Counted from the stretch's first letter, positions 26,400-34,774 are shown. The stretch is DNA of 64,000 bases from QZLE01 sp033852135 (GCA_033852135.1 JAWSVB010000004.1:186001-250000), one strand, 5' to 3'. A program made the numbers and translations. The notes: a model not told the origin generated them from the letters alone.

Positions 26400-26891
26400 A
26401 TGTTCCGTATAATCCTAGCTCTTTTTATCCTAGTCCCAATTATCGAAATATTCTTATTCATGCGCATTGGGGCTTTGATCGGTATTGCACCAACACTTGG
26501 AATGATTGTACTCACAGCAATCATCGGCGTTTCCATGCTCAAAATACAGGGTTTATCAACCCTGCAGCGCGCACAAAATAATCTAGATGAAAATAAACTA
26601 CCTGCAACAGAGCTAGTGGAAGGAATTATCCTACTCCTTTGTGGAGCATTACTACTTACCCCTGGATTCTTTACCGACACCATAGGTTTTCTAATGCTGG
26701 TACCTCATATCCGTCGCAGCGTTGCAAAGATAATAATTGAAAAAGGTAAACTTCACATAGCAAGCGGTTCGGGCTTTAGTGGCTTTTCTACTCACCAACA
26801 ACATAGTGAAGACAATGGTGACATAATTGATGGTGAATTTCATCGTGAAAACAATGAAAACACTAGCAACGAACAAAAAAAAATCGACTAA
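26400..26891 (+). CDS. fxsA: FxsA-family membrane protein
   Basis: 163 aa. Family members are cytoplasmic-membrane proteins; E. coli FxsA affects exclusion of phage T7 by the F plasmid. Hydrophobic segments at about 3-20 (IILALFILVPIIEIFLFM), 25-45 (IGIAPTLGMIVLTAIIGVS) and 75-100 (VEGIILLLCGALLLTPGFF, followed by DTIGFLMLVPHIR) match the family. The C-terminal 45 aa are hydrophilic and variable. It lies immediately upstream of groES, as in many gammaproteobacteria, but groESL has its own heat-shock promoter starting just after this gene. Confidence 0.92.
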   Translation: MFRIILALFILVPIIEIFLFMRIGALIGIAPTLGMIVLTAIIGVSMLKIQGLSTLQRAQNNLDENKLPATELVEGIILLLCGALLLTPGFFTDTIGFLMLVPHIRRSVAKIIIEKGKLHIASGSGFSGFSTHQQHSEDNGDIIDGEFHRENNENTSNEQKKID

Positions 26892-26925
26892 TTTACAAAT
26901 AAGTAAGAAAAATTTCTTTTTTATC

Positions 26926-26954
26926 CTTGAAAAGGGTAAATCCATCCCCATTTA
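26926..26954 (+). promoter_or_regulatory. Sigma-32 (heat-shock) promoter of groES-groEL
   Basis: CTTGAAA (26926-26932), a 13-bp spacer and CCCCATTTA (26946-26954) match the sigma-32 consensus essentially perfectly. It lies 35 bp past the fxsA stop and about 130 bp before the groES ATG. This is the expected regulatory signal for a gammaproteobacterial groESL operon; no CIRCE element is seen. Confidence 0.92.
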
Positions 26955-27087
26955 CTTTTCACAACAGGCGCTGTTGCTGCTAAATCCACTTCAAATCAGA
27001 TCTTCGGGTCAATATTCATAGTGGAATGGCCAGACAGCCAACATAAACATCAAATTATTTGGTTCAAATTAAAACTGGAGAATCTTT

Positions 27088-27378
27088 ATGAAAATTCGTC
27101 CTTTACATGATCGTGTTATCATTAAGCGCATGGAAGAAGAGCGTACTACAGCTGGCGGCATCTTAATCCCAGGTAGCGCAACTGAAAAGCCAATCAAAGG
27201 CGAAGTTGTTGCAGCTGGTAACGGCAAAATCCTTGAAAGCGGTGAAGTTCGCGCTTTAGACCTTAAAGTTGGCGACAAAGTTATCTTTGGCAAATTCTCA
27301 GGAACCGAAATCAAGGTTGATGGCGAAGAGCTATTAGTAATGCGCGAAGAAGATATCATGGCAGTTTTTGAAGGTTAA
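27088..27378 (+). CDS. groES: Co-chaperonin GroES
   Basis: 96 aa; forms the heptameric lid of the GroEL folding cage. Typical start MKIRPLHDRVIIKR, the mobile loop EERTTAGGILIPGSATEKP, the KVGDKVIFGKFSGTEI strand and the terminal REEDIMAVFEG. CTGGAG lies 8 bp before the ATG. Transcribed with groEL from the sigma-32 promoter upstream. Confidence 0.99.
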   Translation: MKIRPLHDRVIIKRMEEERTTAGGILIPGSATEKPIKGEVVAAGNGKILESGEVRALDLKVGDKVIFGKFSGTEIKVDGEELLVMREEDIMAVFEG

Positions 27379-27440
27379 TAACCAACAACTGCAATCGTAA
27401 CTAATTATTGATTTAAATGAATTTTTAAGAGGAATAAATC

Positions 27441-29105
27441 ATGGCTGCTAAAGAAGTAATGTTTGGTGATGACGCACGCTCACGTATGGTACACGGCGTA
27501 AACGTCCTAGCTAACGCAGTAAAAACAACACTAGGCCCAAAAGGTCGCAACGTAGTTCTAGAAAAAAGTTTTGGTGCTCCAACAGTGACAAAAGATGGTG
27601 TTTCTGTTGCTAAAGAGATCGAACTTGAAGACAAGTTTGAAAACATGGGCGCACAGATGGTTAAAGAAGTTGCTTCACAAACTTCTGACGTTGCTGGTGA
27701 TGGCACCACAACAGCTACAGTTCTAGCGCAAGCTGTTCTACGCGAAGGTATGAAAGCAGTTGCTGCTGGCATGAATCCAATGGATCTTAAGCGCGGCATC
27801 GACAAAGCTGTACACGCTGCGGTTGCTAGCATTCAAGATTCAGCTAAGCCTTGTACAGATAGCAAAGCTATCGCTCAAGTAGGTACTATCTCTGCAAACT
27901 CTGACGAAACTATCGGCAACATCATTGCTGAAGCGATGGAAAAAGTTGGTAAAGAGGGTGTTATCACTGTTGAAGAAGGTTCAGGCCTAGAAGACAGCCT
28001 TGACGTAGTTGAAGGTATGCAGTTTGATCGTGGCTACCTATCGCCATACTTCATCAATAACCAAGACAGCATGACTGCTGACCTGGAAAACCCATTTATC
28101 CTACTATTCGACAAAAAGATCTCAAACATCAGAGACCTTATCCCAACTCTTGAAGCAGTAGCAAAATCAAGCCGTCCTCTTCTAATTATCGCAGAAGATG
28201 TTGAAGGGGAAGCTCTTGCAACTCTAGTTGTAAACAGCATTCGCGGCATTGTTAAAGTAGCTGCTGTTAAAGCTCCTGGTTTTGGTGATCGTCGTAAAGC
28301 TATGTTGGAAGATATCGCTATCCTAACTGGCGCTACAGTTATCTCTGAAGAAGTTGGTCTATCTCTAGAAAACTGCACTCTGGAAGATCTTGGTACAGCG
28401 AAAAAAGTCACCATCACTAAAGAGATCACAGTTATCGTTGATGGCGCTGGCTCTGTAAACGACATCAAAGCTCGTGTTGATCAAGTTCGTAAACAGATTG
28501 AAGATGCAACATCAGACTACGACAAAGAGAAACTACAAGAGCGCGTAGCTAAACTAGCTGGCGGTGTTGCAGTAATCAAAGTTGGCGCAGCTACAGAAGT
28601 TGAGATGAAAGAGAAGAAAGCTCGTGTTGAAGACGCTCTACACTCAACTCGCGCAGCAGTTGAAGAAGGCGTAGTTCCTGGCGGTGGTATCGCTCTACTT
28701 CGCACTGTTCCTGCTATTGAAGCAGTAAAAGGCGACAACAGCGATCAAGACGTAGGTGTTTCAATCATCCGTCGCGCTATCGAAGAGCCAATACGTCAAA
28801 TCGTTGCTAACGCTGGCGGCGAAGGTTCTGTAGTTCTAGATAAAGTTCTACAAGAAGATGGTACTTTCGGTTACAACGCACAAACAGAAGAGTTTGGCTG
28901 CATGATCGAAATGGGCATCCTAGATCCAGCTAAAGTAACACGTTCTGCACTACAAAATGCAGCATCTGTTTCTGGCCTTATGATCACTACTGAGTGCATG
29001 GTTGCAGATATTCCAGCTGGCGACGACGCTGGCGCTGCTGCAGCTGCTGCAATGGGCGGAATGGGTGGCATGGGCGGAATGGGCGGAATGGGCGGCATGA
29101 TGTAA
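27441..29105 (+). CDS. groEL: Chaperonin GroEL
   Basis: A 554-aa ATP-driven folding chamber subunit. Full-length with KEVMFGDDARSRMVHGVNVL, the ATP-binding GDGTTTATVLAQAV, VVPGGGIALLRTVPAIE and the flexible C-terminal GGM repeat tail (five GGM units, ending MM). Slightly longer than E. coli GroEL (548 aa), mainly through the Ala-rich and GGM tail. Codon use is cleaner than in neighbours, as expected for a highly expressed gene. A GAGGAAT ribosome-binding site precedes the ATG. Confidence 0.99.
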   Translation: MAAKEVMFGDDARSRMVHGVNVLANAVKTTLGPKGRNVVLEKSFGAPTVTKDGVSVAKEIELEDKFENMGAQMVKEVASQTSDVAGDGTTTATVLAQAVLREGMKAVAAGMNPMDLKRGIDKAVHAAVASIQDSAKPCTDSKAIAQVGTISANSDETIGNIIAEAMEKVGKEGVITVEEGSGLEDSLDVVEGMQFDRGYLSPYFINNQDSMTADLENPFILLFDKKISNIRDLIPTLEAVAKSSRPLLIIAEDVEGEALATLVVNSIRGIVKVAAVKAPGFGDRRKAMLEDIAILTGATVISEEVGLSLENCTLEDLGTAKKVTITKEITVIVDGAGSVNDIKARVDQVRKQIEDATSDYDKEKLQERVAKLAGGVAVIKVGAATEVEMKEKKARVEDALHSTRAAVEEGVVPGGGIALLRTVPAIEAVKGDNSDQDVGVSIIRRAIEEPIRQIVANAGGEGSVVLDKVLQEDGTFGYNAQTEEFGCMIEMGILDPAKVTRSALQNAASVSGLMITTECMVADIPAGDDAGAAAAAAMGGMGGMGGMGGMGGMM

Positions 29106-29161
29106 TTCATCATCCCGTGCTTTCATAGCGCAACTCCCATCGCAGAACACTCTGCAAATAC

Positions 29162-29194
29162 AAAAGACCTCGATTTTTTCGGGGTCTTTTTTTG
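29162..29194 (+). terminator. Intrinsic terminator of groES-groEL
   Basis: AAAAGACCTCGA, loop TTTTT, TCGGGGTCTTTT (one G-U pair), then TTT. It lies 57 bp past the groEL stop. Confidence 0.93.
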
Positions 29195-29272
29195 TCCTGC
29201 AAAAATCCATGCACAACAAAAAAAGGGCGATTCACAAATCACCCTTGATTTTTTACTTTCTAACTCAATTAG

Positions 29273-29548
29273 TTAAATCAAACTTGGCAGCTCACGTGAG
29301 ATAGATCCCGCCTGCGCCAACATAGCCATATTGCCATCACCACTCACCTGCTCTTTTAAGCGCGCAAGAACTGATTCTGCTGCAGATGAAGTCTTTATAT
29401 TTCCAGGTGCAGCCACTTTTATCTCGGATGCTGGCGCTGAAGCTTGTTTAGTGGTTTCTTTTTCTACTTCACCTTTTTTCCCTGCTTGAATCAGGTCATC
29501 TTTTACAAGGTTTTGCGCTAGATTGTTTATATTCATATTGATTGTCAT
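29273..29548 (-). CDS. Small protein of unknown function with a flagellin-like C-terminal tail
   Basis: 91 aa, not assigned. Residues 1-70 are polar and rich in Lys, Glu, Ala. The last 20 residues (GNMAMLAQAGSISRELPSLI) look like the C-terminal helix of flagellin and hook proteins, whose typical ending has an AMLAQANQ-type stretch and a terminal leucine pair. No other flagellar gene is in the window, so any link to motility is a guess. GGAGAAAATAT precedes the ATG, supporting translation. An inverted pair ATCCTAA/TTAGGAT lies upstream at about 29625-29650. Codon use is similar to that of neighbours. Confidence 0.6.
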   Translation of the reverse strand: MTINMNINNLAQNLVKDDLIQAGKKGEVEKETTKQASAPASEIKVAAPGNIKTSSAAESVLARLKEQVSGDGNMAMLAQAGSISRELPSLI

Positions 29549-29700
29549 ATATTTTCTCCATTATCCGCTAATCTAAGGCCGCACAAGTGACGCTTCAGCG
29601 AAAATCATTTTCAAATTCTCCAATCCTAAGCGTCAAAAAATTGTTAGGATCGTGCTTTTGATAATATAACAGCAATATCCGAGCCAACTTTTAAGCTAGC

Positions 29701-29913
29701 CTATAACTCAATATCAGTCATTGATCTCTGCTGACGTTTTTTTAACATTACATCTGCAATTTCATAACCTTTATCTGCCAATGCAGAAACATCAGAGCAG
29801 TCTTCTCTTGCCAATATCCCCTGTATAGCCTTAGCGGCAAAATAATCACGTAGATCCATACCGCTAGTACTGGAACCATCCTTTTTTGGATAAGGAAATG
29901 CCTTCTTTTTCAT
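29701..29913 (-). CDS. Small protein resembling phage-encoded hypothetical proteins
   Basis: 70 aa from the ATG at 29913, which has AAGGA 8 bp upstream; the frame extends to 29973 without a ribosome-binding site. The sequence GMDLRDYFAAKAIQGILA followed by ADKGYEIADVMLKKR has the pattern of small conserved proteins found in many Caudoviricetes genomes (MRDYFAAKAMQ ... AYxxADAMLxxR). Function unknown. There is no adjacent integrase or structural gene, so it may be a domesticated phage remnant. A palindrome lies just upstream (29935-29966). Confidence 0.65.
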   Translation of the reverse strand: MKKKAFPYPKKDGSSTSGMDLRDYFAAKAIQGILAREDCSDVSALADKGYEIADVMLKKRQQRSMTDIEL

Positions 29914-29934
29914 AATATATTCCTTTTGATTGCC

Positions 29935-29966
29935 CGAATATTCGAAGTTAATACTTGTAGAAGTAT
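29935..29966. promoter_or_regulatory. Two adjacent palindromes upstream of the 70-aa gene, possible operator
   Basis: CGAATATTCG (29935-29944) is a perfect 10-bp palindrome, and ATACTT-GTAG-AAGTAT (29951-29966) is a perfect inverted repeat with a 4-nt spacer. They lie 22-53 bp upstream of the start codon. This is where an operator or leader hairpin would sit; the binding protein is unknown. Confidence 0.4.
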
Positions 29967-30152
29967 AAACCAAATTTACCCGTTTATTTTAACCCTATAG
30001 ATAAAATCAACTCTATTTATGGGATTATTCTTAATATTGTCTATTCTTTATTTATAGAGTGAACCACGTAGTATTCTTGTACATAAATATTCCATAGAAT
30101 GTGGATTATTAAACGTGGATTATATGGTATGGAAGTTGTGTGGAAGGATCCT

Positions 30153-31118
30153 ATGAACTATCAAAACGTCTCAATTTTAGTTGTCGATGACGCTCGCTTT
30201 ACCTGTGAAGTTATACGAAGAGCGCTAGCATCTTCTAACTATTCTGATATTAGAATTGCTAATAGTGCTGAAGCAGCATTAAAAATGTTGCATGATCGTC
30301 CAGCAGACGTTTTATTAGCAGATTGGCTAATGCCAGAAATTAGCGGCCTAGAGTTAACGGACCATATAAGGCAATTAGATGAAGAAAGCGACCATTACAC
30401 CTACATTCTTCTTTTAACCGCTAAGGATGACATAGAATCACTTGAAGAAGCATTTAATCACGGTGTTGACGACTTCATCAATAAATCACCAGATAGCAAA
30501 GAGCTCTTAGCTCGAGTCTATGCAGCCGGCAGAATTGCTCACCTACAAAACACTTTGCTACAAACTGCCTCCCACCTAACCACAATGAACCATAACTTAG
30601 AGCAAGCAAACTCCTTTGATGTGACCACGGGAATGGGAAACCGCTGTTACATTGAAAAACAGTTAGAAAACATCCTCAAACATACTATAGCTCGTGGTGG
30701 TGGTGCATCATGTGCTGTAATCAAAATTGCTGAATTTGATAGAATCGCTAAAGAATACGGCGAAGAAGCACAGAGTGAGATAAGCCTTGGAATTAGCAAA
30801 AGATTAAAGCAGAACATCCGCCCACTTGATACCATGGGGATCATTGCGGACGGGGAATTTGCAATTATTATGCACCAGCCAGACCCTACAAACTGCCACG
30901 CTGTATCCTTTAAGAGGATCTTCCAAGCGATAAACCTAAGAACCTTTAAGACTGCTTCCGGCAACATCCCCATCTCAGCTGCTGTTTGCATTGGCTCCGT
31001 AGAAAGTAGCAAGAATAAAAGAAGTGCTGCTGAGATTATAAGCGTAATGCAAAAAGAGTTACCAAATGCTCGAGACTACGGAAATATTTATGAGGTTACA
31101 GAGCTAGAAGAAGGGTAA
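30153..31118 (+). CDS. Response regulator with degenerate GGDEF domain
   Basis: 321 aa. Residues 5-125 form a receiver domain with acidic pair Asp12/Asp13, phospho-acceptor Asp57 (LLADWLMPE) and Lys111. A short coiled linker (about 130-152) leads to a GGDEF-type domain that keeps the DxxTGxxNR-like entry (SFDVTTGMGNR, 154-164). Its active-site turn reads ADGEF (232-236) in place of GGDEF, so diguanylate cyclase activity is unlikely; it may bind GTP or a partner instead. AAGGA lies 7 bp before the chosen ATG; the frame opens 18 codons earlier. No sensor kinase is adjacent. Repeat copy B follows. Confidence 0.88.
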   Translation: MNYQNVSILVVDDARFTCEVIRRALASSNYSDIRIANSAEAALKMLHDRPADVLLADWLMPEISGLELTDHIRQLDEESDHYTYILLLTAKDDIESLEEAFNHGVDDFINKSPDSKELLARVYAAGRIAHLQNTLLQTASHLTTMNHNLEQANSFDVTTGMGNRCYIEKQLENILKHTIARGGGASCAVIKIAEFDRIAKEYGEEAQSEISLGISKRLKQNIRPLDTMGIIADGEFAIIMHQPDPTNCHAVSFKRIFQAINLRTFKTASGNIPISAAVCIGSVESSKNKRSAAEIISVMQKELPNARDYGNIYEVTELEEG

Positions 31119-31135
31119 TAAGCTAATACGCTTAT

Positions 31136-31258
31136 TTATTCATAGAATATTTTTTCAAAGACAAGGCATAGTAAAGTCTTGGGAAGGAGCATACCAAAGT
31201 ATGTGACTGAGGAAGCCTGGACCTATAACGCAGCATTTGGAAAAATAGATCTGAATAA
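31136..31258. repeat. 123-bp repeat family, copy B (2 bp past metW stop)
   Basis: Left end TTATTCATAGAATATTTTTT and the right end in reverse TTATTCAGATCTATTTTTCC form the terminal inverted repeat. The internal hairpin CATAC-CAAA-GTATG (31190-31203) occupies the position of TTGGC/GCCAA in copy A and CATAT/ATATG in copy C, so paired bases change together. It lies between convergent genes, ending 2 bp beyond the metW stop. Confidence 0.87.
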
Positions 31259-31260
31259 AG

Positions 31261-31854
31261 CTATTTTTTTTCAAACCGGTAGAGGGCAATCTCAGCCAGC
31301 ATATTGGGCCACACCTTCATATAAAACTTATCTTTATGTGATTTATCCACCAAGCTACGCTGCAAAATATTAAACCCCTCTTGCTCACATAAAACTTCAA
31401 AATCCTTAACCGTACAAAGATGGATATTTGGCGTGTCATGCCATGCATTTGGCAAAGATTTATTAACTGGCATCCTTCCCTGCAACATCAGTCCAAACCT
31501 ACAACTCCAATAACCAAAGTTAGGAAAAGTAACAATCGCCTGTTTACCAATACGCAACATTTCATGCAATGCTTCTACCGGATACTTTAATGCCTGAATC
31601 GCCTGCGTCATTATCACATAATCAAATGAGTCATCATCAAAGCTATCAAGTCCACCATCAACATTGCTATGAATTACATTTATTCCATTATTGATGCACT
31701 TAACAATATTGTCATCATCTATCTCAATACCATAACCTGTAACTTCTTTATTTTCAGCCAGATATTTGAGCAATAAACCGTCACCACAACCAAGATCAAG
31801 AACATGCTTACCAGGCTCAATCCAGTGGCTAATTTTTTCTAAATCTGCACGCAT
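31261..31854 (-). CDS. metW: Methionine biosynthesis protein MetW
   Basis: A 197-aa SAM-dependent methyltransferase-fold protein that partners MetX. The motif I region is VLDLGCGDGLLLKYL, followed by GYGIEIDDDNIVKCINNGI and FDYVIMTQAIQALKYP. VTFPNFGYWSCRFGLMLQGRMPV and WHDTPNIHLCT are MetW-specific. In MetX/MetW organisms MetW stimulates homoserine acylation rather than acting as a known methylase. It is 2 bp downstream of metX. The gene ends against repeat copy B. Confidence 0.95.
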   Translation of the reverse strand: MRADLEKISHWIEPGKHVLDLGCGDGLLLKYLAENKEVTGYGIEIDDDNIVKCINNGINVIHSNVDGGLDSFDDDSFDYVIMTQAIQALKYPVEALHEMLRIGKQAIVTFPNFGYWSCRFGLMLQGRMPVNKSLPNAWHDTPNIHLCTVKDFEVLCEQEGFNILQRSLVDKSHKDKFYMKVWPNMLAEIALYRFEKK

Positions 31855-31856
31855 CT

Positions 31857-33026
31857 TTATTCACCCCCTACTTTGGCAGCAACCCTATCTAAGTAGGATC
31901 TCAACCCTTGCATATAGACAGGCACATCCATCAAAAACCCATCATGACCGTGTGGAGCTTCTATCTCCAAATAACTTACATTTTTACGATCATCGATCAA
32001 AGCTTTTACAATCTCCATTGAGCGAGAAGGGTTGAAACGCCAATCACTAGTAAATGATGCAACGAAGAAATCACAAGTAACATGCGCAAGAGCAGCACAT
32101 AAATCATCATCATGCAGACGTGCTGGATCGTAGTAATCCAAGGCCTTAGTCATTAACAGGTAGGTGTTAGCATCAAAGTTACCAACAAACTTCTCTCCCT
32201 GATAACGCAAATATTTTTCAATCTCAAACTCAGTATCAAAGTGAAATTTAAGCTCACCTTCCCGTATATCTCGACCAAATTTATCTTTTAAAGCCTCATC
32301 AGATAGATAGGTGATATGACCAAGCATACGCGCTAACATCAAACCCTGATCGGGCTTTTTATCATTTTCATAATAGCGCCCTTCAGCAAAATTTGGGTCT
32401 GACATTATTGCCTTACGCGCTACATCATTGAATGCAATATTTTGTGTGGATAATTTTGGTGCCGCAGCAATAACCACAGAATTTTTTACTCTATGCGGGT
32501 AATCTATTGCCCACTGCAATGCTTGCATGCCACCCATACTGCCGCCAATAACTGCAGCCAAAGAGTTTATCCCTATGACATCTAGCAAAAGAGCTTGAGT
32601 TTTAACCCAATCTTCAATAGTTACAACAGGAAAATCTGGGCCATAAGGCATGCCAGTAGATGGGTTAATAGATGATGGTCCAGTTGAACCAGAACAACCA
32701 CCAATATTATTAGTGCAGATAACAAAAAATTTACTGGTATCAATAACACGTCCAGGGCCGATAAAAGAGTCCCACCAGCCAGGTTTTTTATCATCCGTTG
32801 AGTGATATCCAGCAACATGGTGGTCGCCCGAAAGTGCGTGGCATATTAATACCGCATTCGACTTTTCACGATTCAACTCACCATAAGTTTCATAAACTAT
32901 CTTATATGAAGATAAAACCTTACCGCTTTTAAGCTGTAATGGCTGATCAAATGATTGTGTAATTGGGGTAACAATTCCTACCGAATCTTCTGCCCATGAC
33001 GAATTATGAGGAACACCGCTCTGCAT
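31857..33026 (-). CDS. metX: Homoserine O-acyltransferase MetX
   Basis: Acylates homoserine for methionine synthesis; the acyl donor (acetyl- or succinyl-CoA) cannot be fixed with certainty from sequence by eye. 389-aa alpha/beta hydrolase fold. Nucleophile elbow is GGSMGGMQALQWAIDYP; HALSGDHHVAGYH and GWWDSFIGPGRVIDTSKFFVICTN are family motifs. The catalytic Asp and His lie in the C-terminal part (APHGHDGFL). It pairs with metW, in the conserved yggS-proC-yggT-yggU-...-metX-metW neighbourhood. Confidence 0.95.
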   Translation of the reverse strand: MQSGVPHNSSWAEDSVGIVTPITQSFDQPLQLKSGKVLSSYKIVYETYGELNREKSNAVLICHALSGDHHVAGYHSTDDKKPGWWDSFIGPGRVIDTSKFFVICTNNIGGCSGSTGPSSINPSTGMPYGPDFPVVTIEDWVKTQALLLDVIGINSLAAVIGGSMGGMQALQWAIDYPHRVKNSVVIAAAPKLSTQNIAFNDVARKAIMSDPNFAEGRYYENDKKPDQGLMLARMLGHITYLSDEALKDKFGRDIREGELKFHFDTEFEIEKYLRYQGEKFVGNFDANTYLLMTKALDYYDPARLHDDDLCAALAHVTCDFFVASFTSDWRFNPSRSMEIVKALIDDRKNVSYLEIEAPHGHDGFLMDVPVYMQGLRSYLDRVAAKVGGE

Positions 33027-33142
33027 CTACTTTCCGAAATAAAAACACTGAAGCTTCAAGTTTAAAGCGCATGAAACTGCATAGCAAGCAGGAGTTTTAA
33101 AAGCTGCAACATAGCGATTACGGTAGCTAGACAACTGAAGCC

Positions 33143-33892
33143 TTACTTTCCTATCTTAACTACCATCGCCGAACGCTTTTCCTTAGCTTCGAACACTTTT
33201 GCTGCCTCAAGAGCCTTACGATAACTTTTAAAGTAACCTATGCGGACAGCTAGCGGTAAGCGTTTCTTTGCTTTATTTTTAAAGATATGAGCACTTGGAT
33301 ATTTCTGCTTAATTTTCACCAAAAATTTATCAGCATTACGCTGTATCCCGAAGGCTTCTACCTGAATTGAATATCTTGCTCCAACTGGCTTTTCAGTTTG
33401 TAGCGTTAGTTGAGGTTCAGGTTTTTTATCAGCTACAACCTTGTCTGTAACCTCAGCTTGTAAGGTTTCTTTTTTAGAGGCGTTTACTGTAGTAATTTTC
33501 TGCTCTTTTAGGTTTTTATTTTTGCTTTGTTGCGTTTCTGGCTGTGGTTTTTGTTCATCTTTCTTTTTTGCATCTGGCTGCGCAGATTTCTCTTTAATAT
33601 CGACCTTCTTTTCATCATGAATTTGCTCTTTTTTCTCTAGTTCAACTTTATTTTTAGATTCAGCAACTTGCTGGTTATCCTCAGAACTATGCACTAGATC
33701 AGTCTCACGCTCACCAGAGTCTTGATTCAACTCCATATCTTCCACAGGAAGAATCATGGCAATTCTGGCATTTGGATCAACAACACTGCTTTTACCCAGC
33801 ATATAACCGCAAACAAAAAACAGCAGGCTTACCAATGCAGCACATATTAACCAAAATATAATATTTCTATGTGACGTTATTATTACACCCAT
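33143..33892 (-). CDS. SPOR-domain membrane protein
   Basis: 249 aa. A transmembrane helix at about 11-32 (IIFWLICAALVSLLFFVCGYML) places the rest in the periplasm. A long, charged, low-complexity Lys/Glu/Gln linker (about 60-160) leads to a C-terminal SPOR domain (about 170-249; ARYSIQVEAFGIQRNADKFL, LPLAVRIGYFKSYRKALEAAK). SPOR domains bind denuded glycan strands of septal peptidoglycan, so a division-site role is likely. FtsN-like layout, but no FtsN-specific motif. It lies between the hydrolase and metX genes. Confidence 0.85.
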   Translation of the reverse strand: MGVIITSHRNIIFWLICAALVSLLFFVCGYMLGKSSVVDPNARIAMILPVEDMELNQDSGERETDLVHSSEDNQQVAESKNKVELEKKEQIHDEKKVDIKEKSAQPDAKKKDEQKPQPETQQSKNKNLKEQKITTVNASKKETLQAEVTDKVVADKKPEPQLTLQTEKPVGARYSIQVEAFGIQRNADKFLVKIKQKYPSAHIFKNKAKKRLPLAVRIGYFKSYRKALEAAKVFEAKEKRSAMVVKIGK

Positions 33893-33964
33893 GAATCCAT
33901 CCTAAATATTTTTAAAGTACGCATGCGCACATCCCTTTTGACGCCCTACATTATCTAGACAATA

Positions 33965-34468
33965 TTACGTTTTAATTTGCTTTAGAGCTTCAGCAAAAAC
34001 ATATTCAATAAAAGGTATCTGATCTGTTAACGTGTGTCCACTGTTGAGAATATGCAGCTCAGCATCAAACCCTTGTGCAAAACGATAGGCACTAGAGACA
34101 GGAACTATATCGTCATTTTTCCCATGCACTACAACAATTTTCTCAGCAATTGATTGCGGCTCCTTTTCATATCCAGGCAGATATAATGCTGGAGCAAGTA
34201 GGAATAAAAGGTCAGGTTTTAAAATTTGACTAGCATGAGCAGAAACATACCCACCCATACTTGATCCAACTAATACCAGTTTCTTTATGGCCTGCGGGTT
34301 TTCATTTAACAGAAACTCTACTCTCTCATCTGGATCAAAAGTAAAAGTATAGTCTGGACTCTCCACTGCAAAACCCAGGTTTTTCGCTATCTGAGCCATT
34401 GCCTTAATCTTAGTTCCCCATGGACCACTCTCTTTTCCATGAGCAAAATAAACTAAATATTCTTCCAT
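33965..34468 (-). CDS. Small alpha/beta-hydrolase (YqiA-like esterase family)
   Basis: 167 aa. Nucleophile elbow GSSMGGY (in LVLVGSSMGGYVSAH) gives the catalytic Ser, GKNDDIVP the Asp and LNSGHTLTD the His, so the triad looks complete. The short length and the YFAHGKESGPWGTK start place it among small cytoplasmic hydrolases of unknown substrate. It lies 12 bp downstream of yggU and upstream of the SPOR gene. Confidence 0.85.
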   Translation of the reverse strand: MEEYLVYFAHGKESGPWGTKIKAMAQIAKNLGFAVESPDYTFTFDPDERVEFLLNENPQAIKKLVLVGSSMGGYVSAHASQILKPDLLFLLAPALYLPGYEKEPQSIAEKIVVVHGKNDDIVPVSSAYRFAQGFDAELHILNSGHTLTDQIPFIEYVFAEALKQIKT

Positions 34469-34480
34469 ACATTTTCCATT

Positions 34481-34774
34481 CTATAATTTAATTTCAAGCT
34501 GAGGTGGGATTTTAGCTGGAGATTTTACTTTAATCCGCTTTAATTTTGAGCATTCACCACTAATAAGTTCGACTGCACTTTTACTGACACCAAAACTTTT
34601 TGCAATGAATTTTATTAGATGAGCATTTGCCTTACCATCAACCGGCGGAGAAGTGATTTTTATCTTAAGATGACCGGCAATAGGATCACAAAATTGATCT
34701 TTACTACTTTTAGGTTGAGCTTTGATGCTCAGCACTAAGTCACCAGCATCCCATCTAAACCATGGCTCTGACAT
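34481..34774 (-). CDS. yggU: DUF167/YggU-family protein
   Basis: 97 aa; a small alpha-beta protein of unknown function. Hallmarks: WFRWDAGDLVLSIKAQPKSSKDQFC, LKIKITSPPVDGKANAHLIKFIAKSFG and the IKVKSPA end. It follows yggT by 3 bp in the conserved yggS-proC-yggT-yggU order. Confidence 0.95.
   Translation of the reverse strand: MSEPWFRWDAGDLVLSIKAQPKSSKDQFCDPIAGHLKIKITSPPVDGKANAHLIKFIAKSFGVSKSAVELISGECSKLKRIKVKSPAKIPPQLEIKL

Noticed and set aside
28034..28738. Long antisense frames opposite groEL
   Set aside because: Shadows of strong codon bias in groEL; Ser/Thr/Arg-rich translation with no family resemblance.
29041..29105. GGM repeat as a microsatellite-type element
   Set aside because: It is the ordinary flexible C-terminal tail of GroEL.
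31179..31373. 64-codon plus-strand frame inside repeat copy B
   Set aside because: It is made of repeat sequence plus the antisense end of metW; not a gene.
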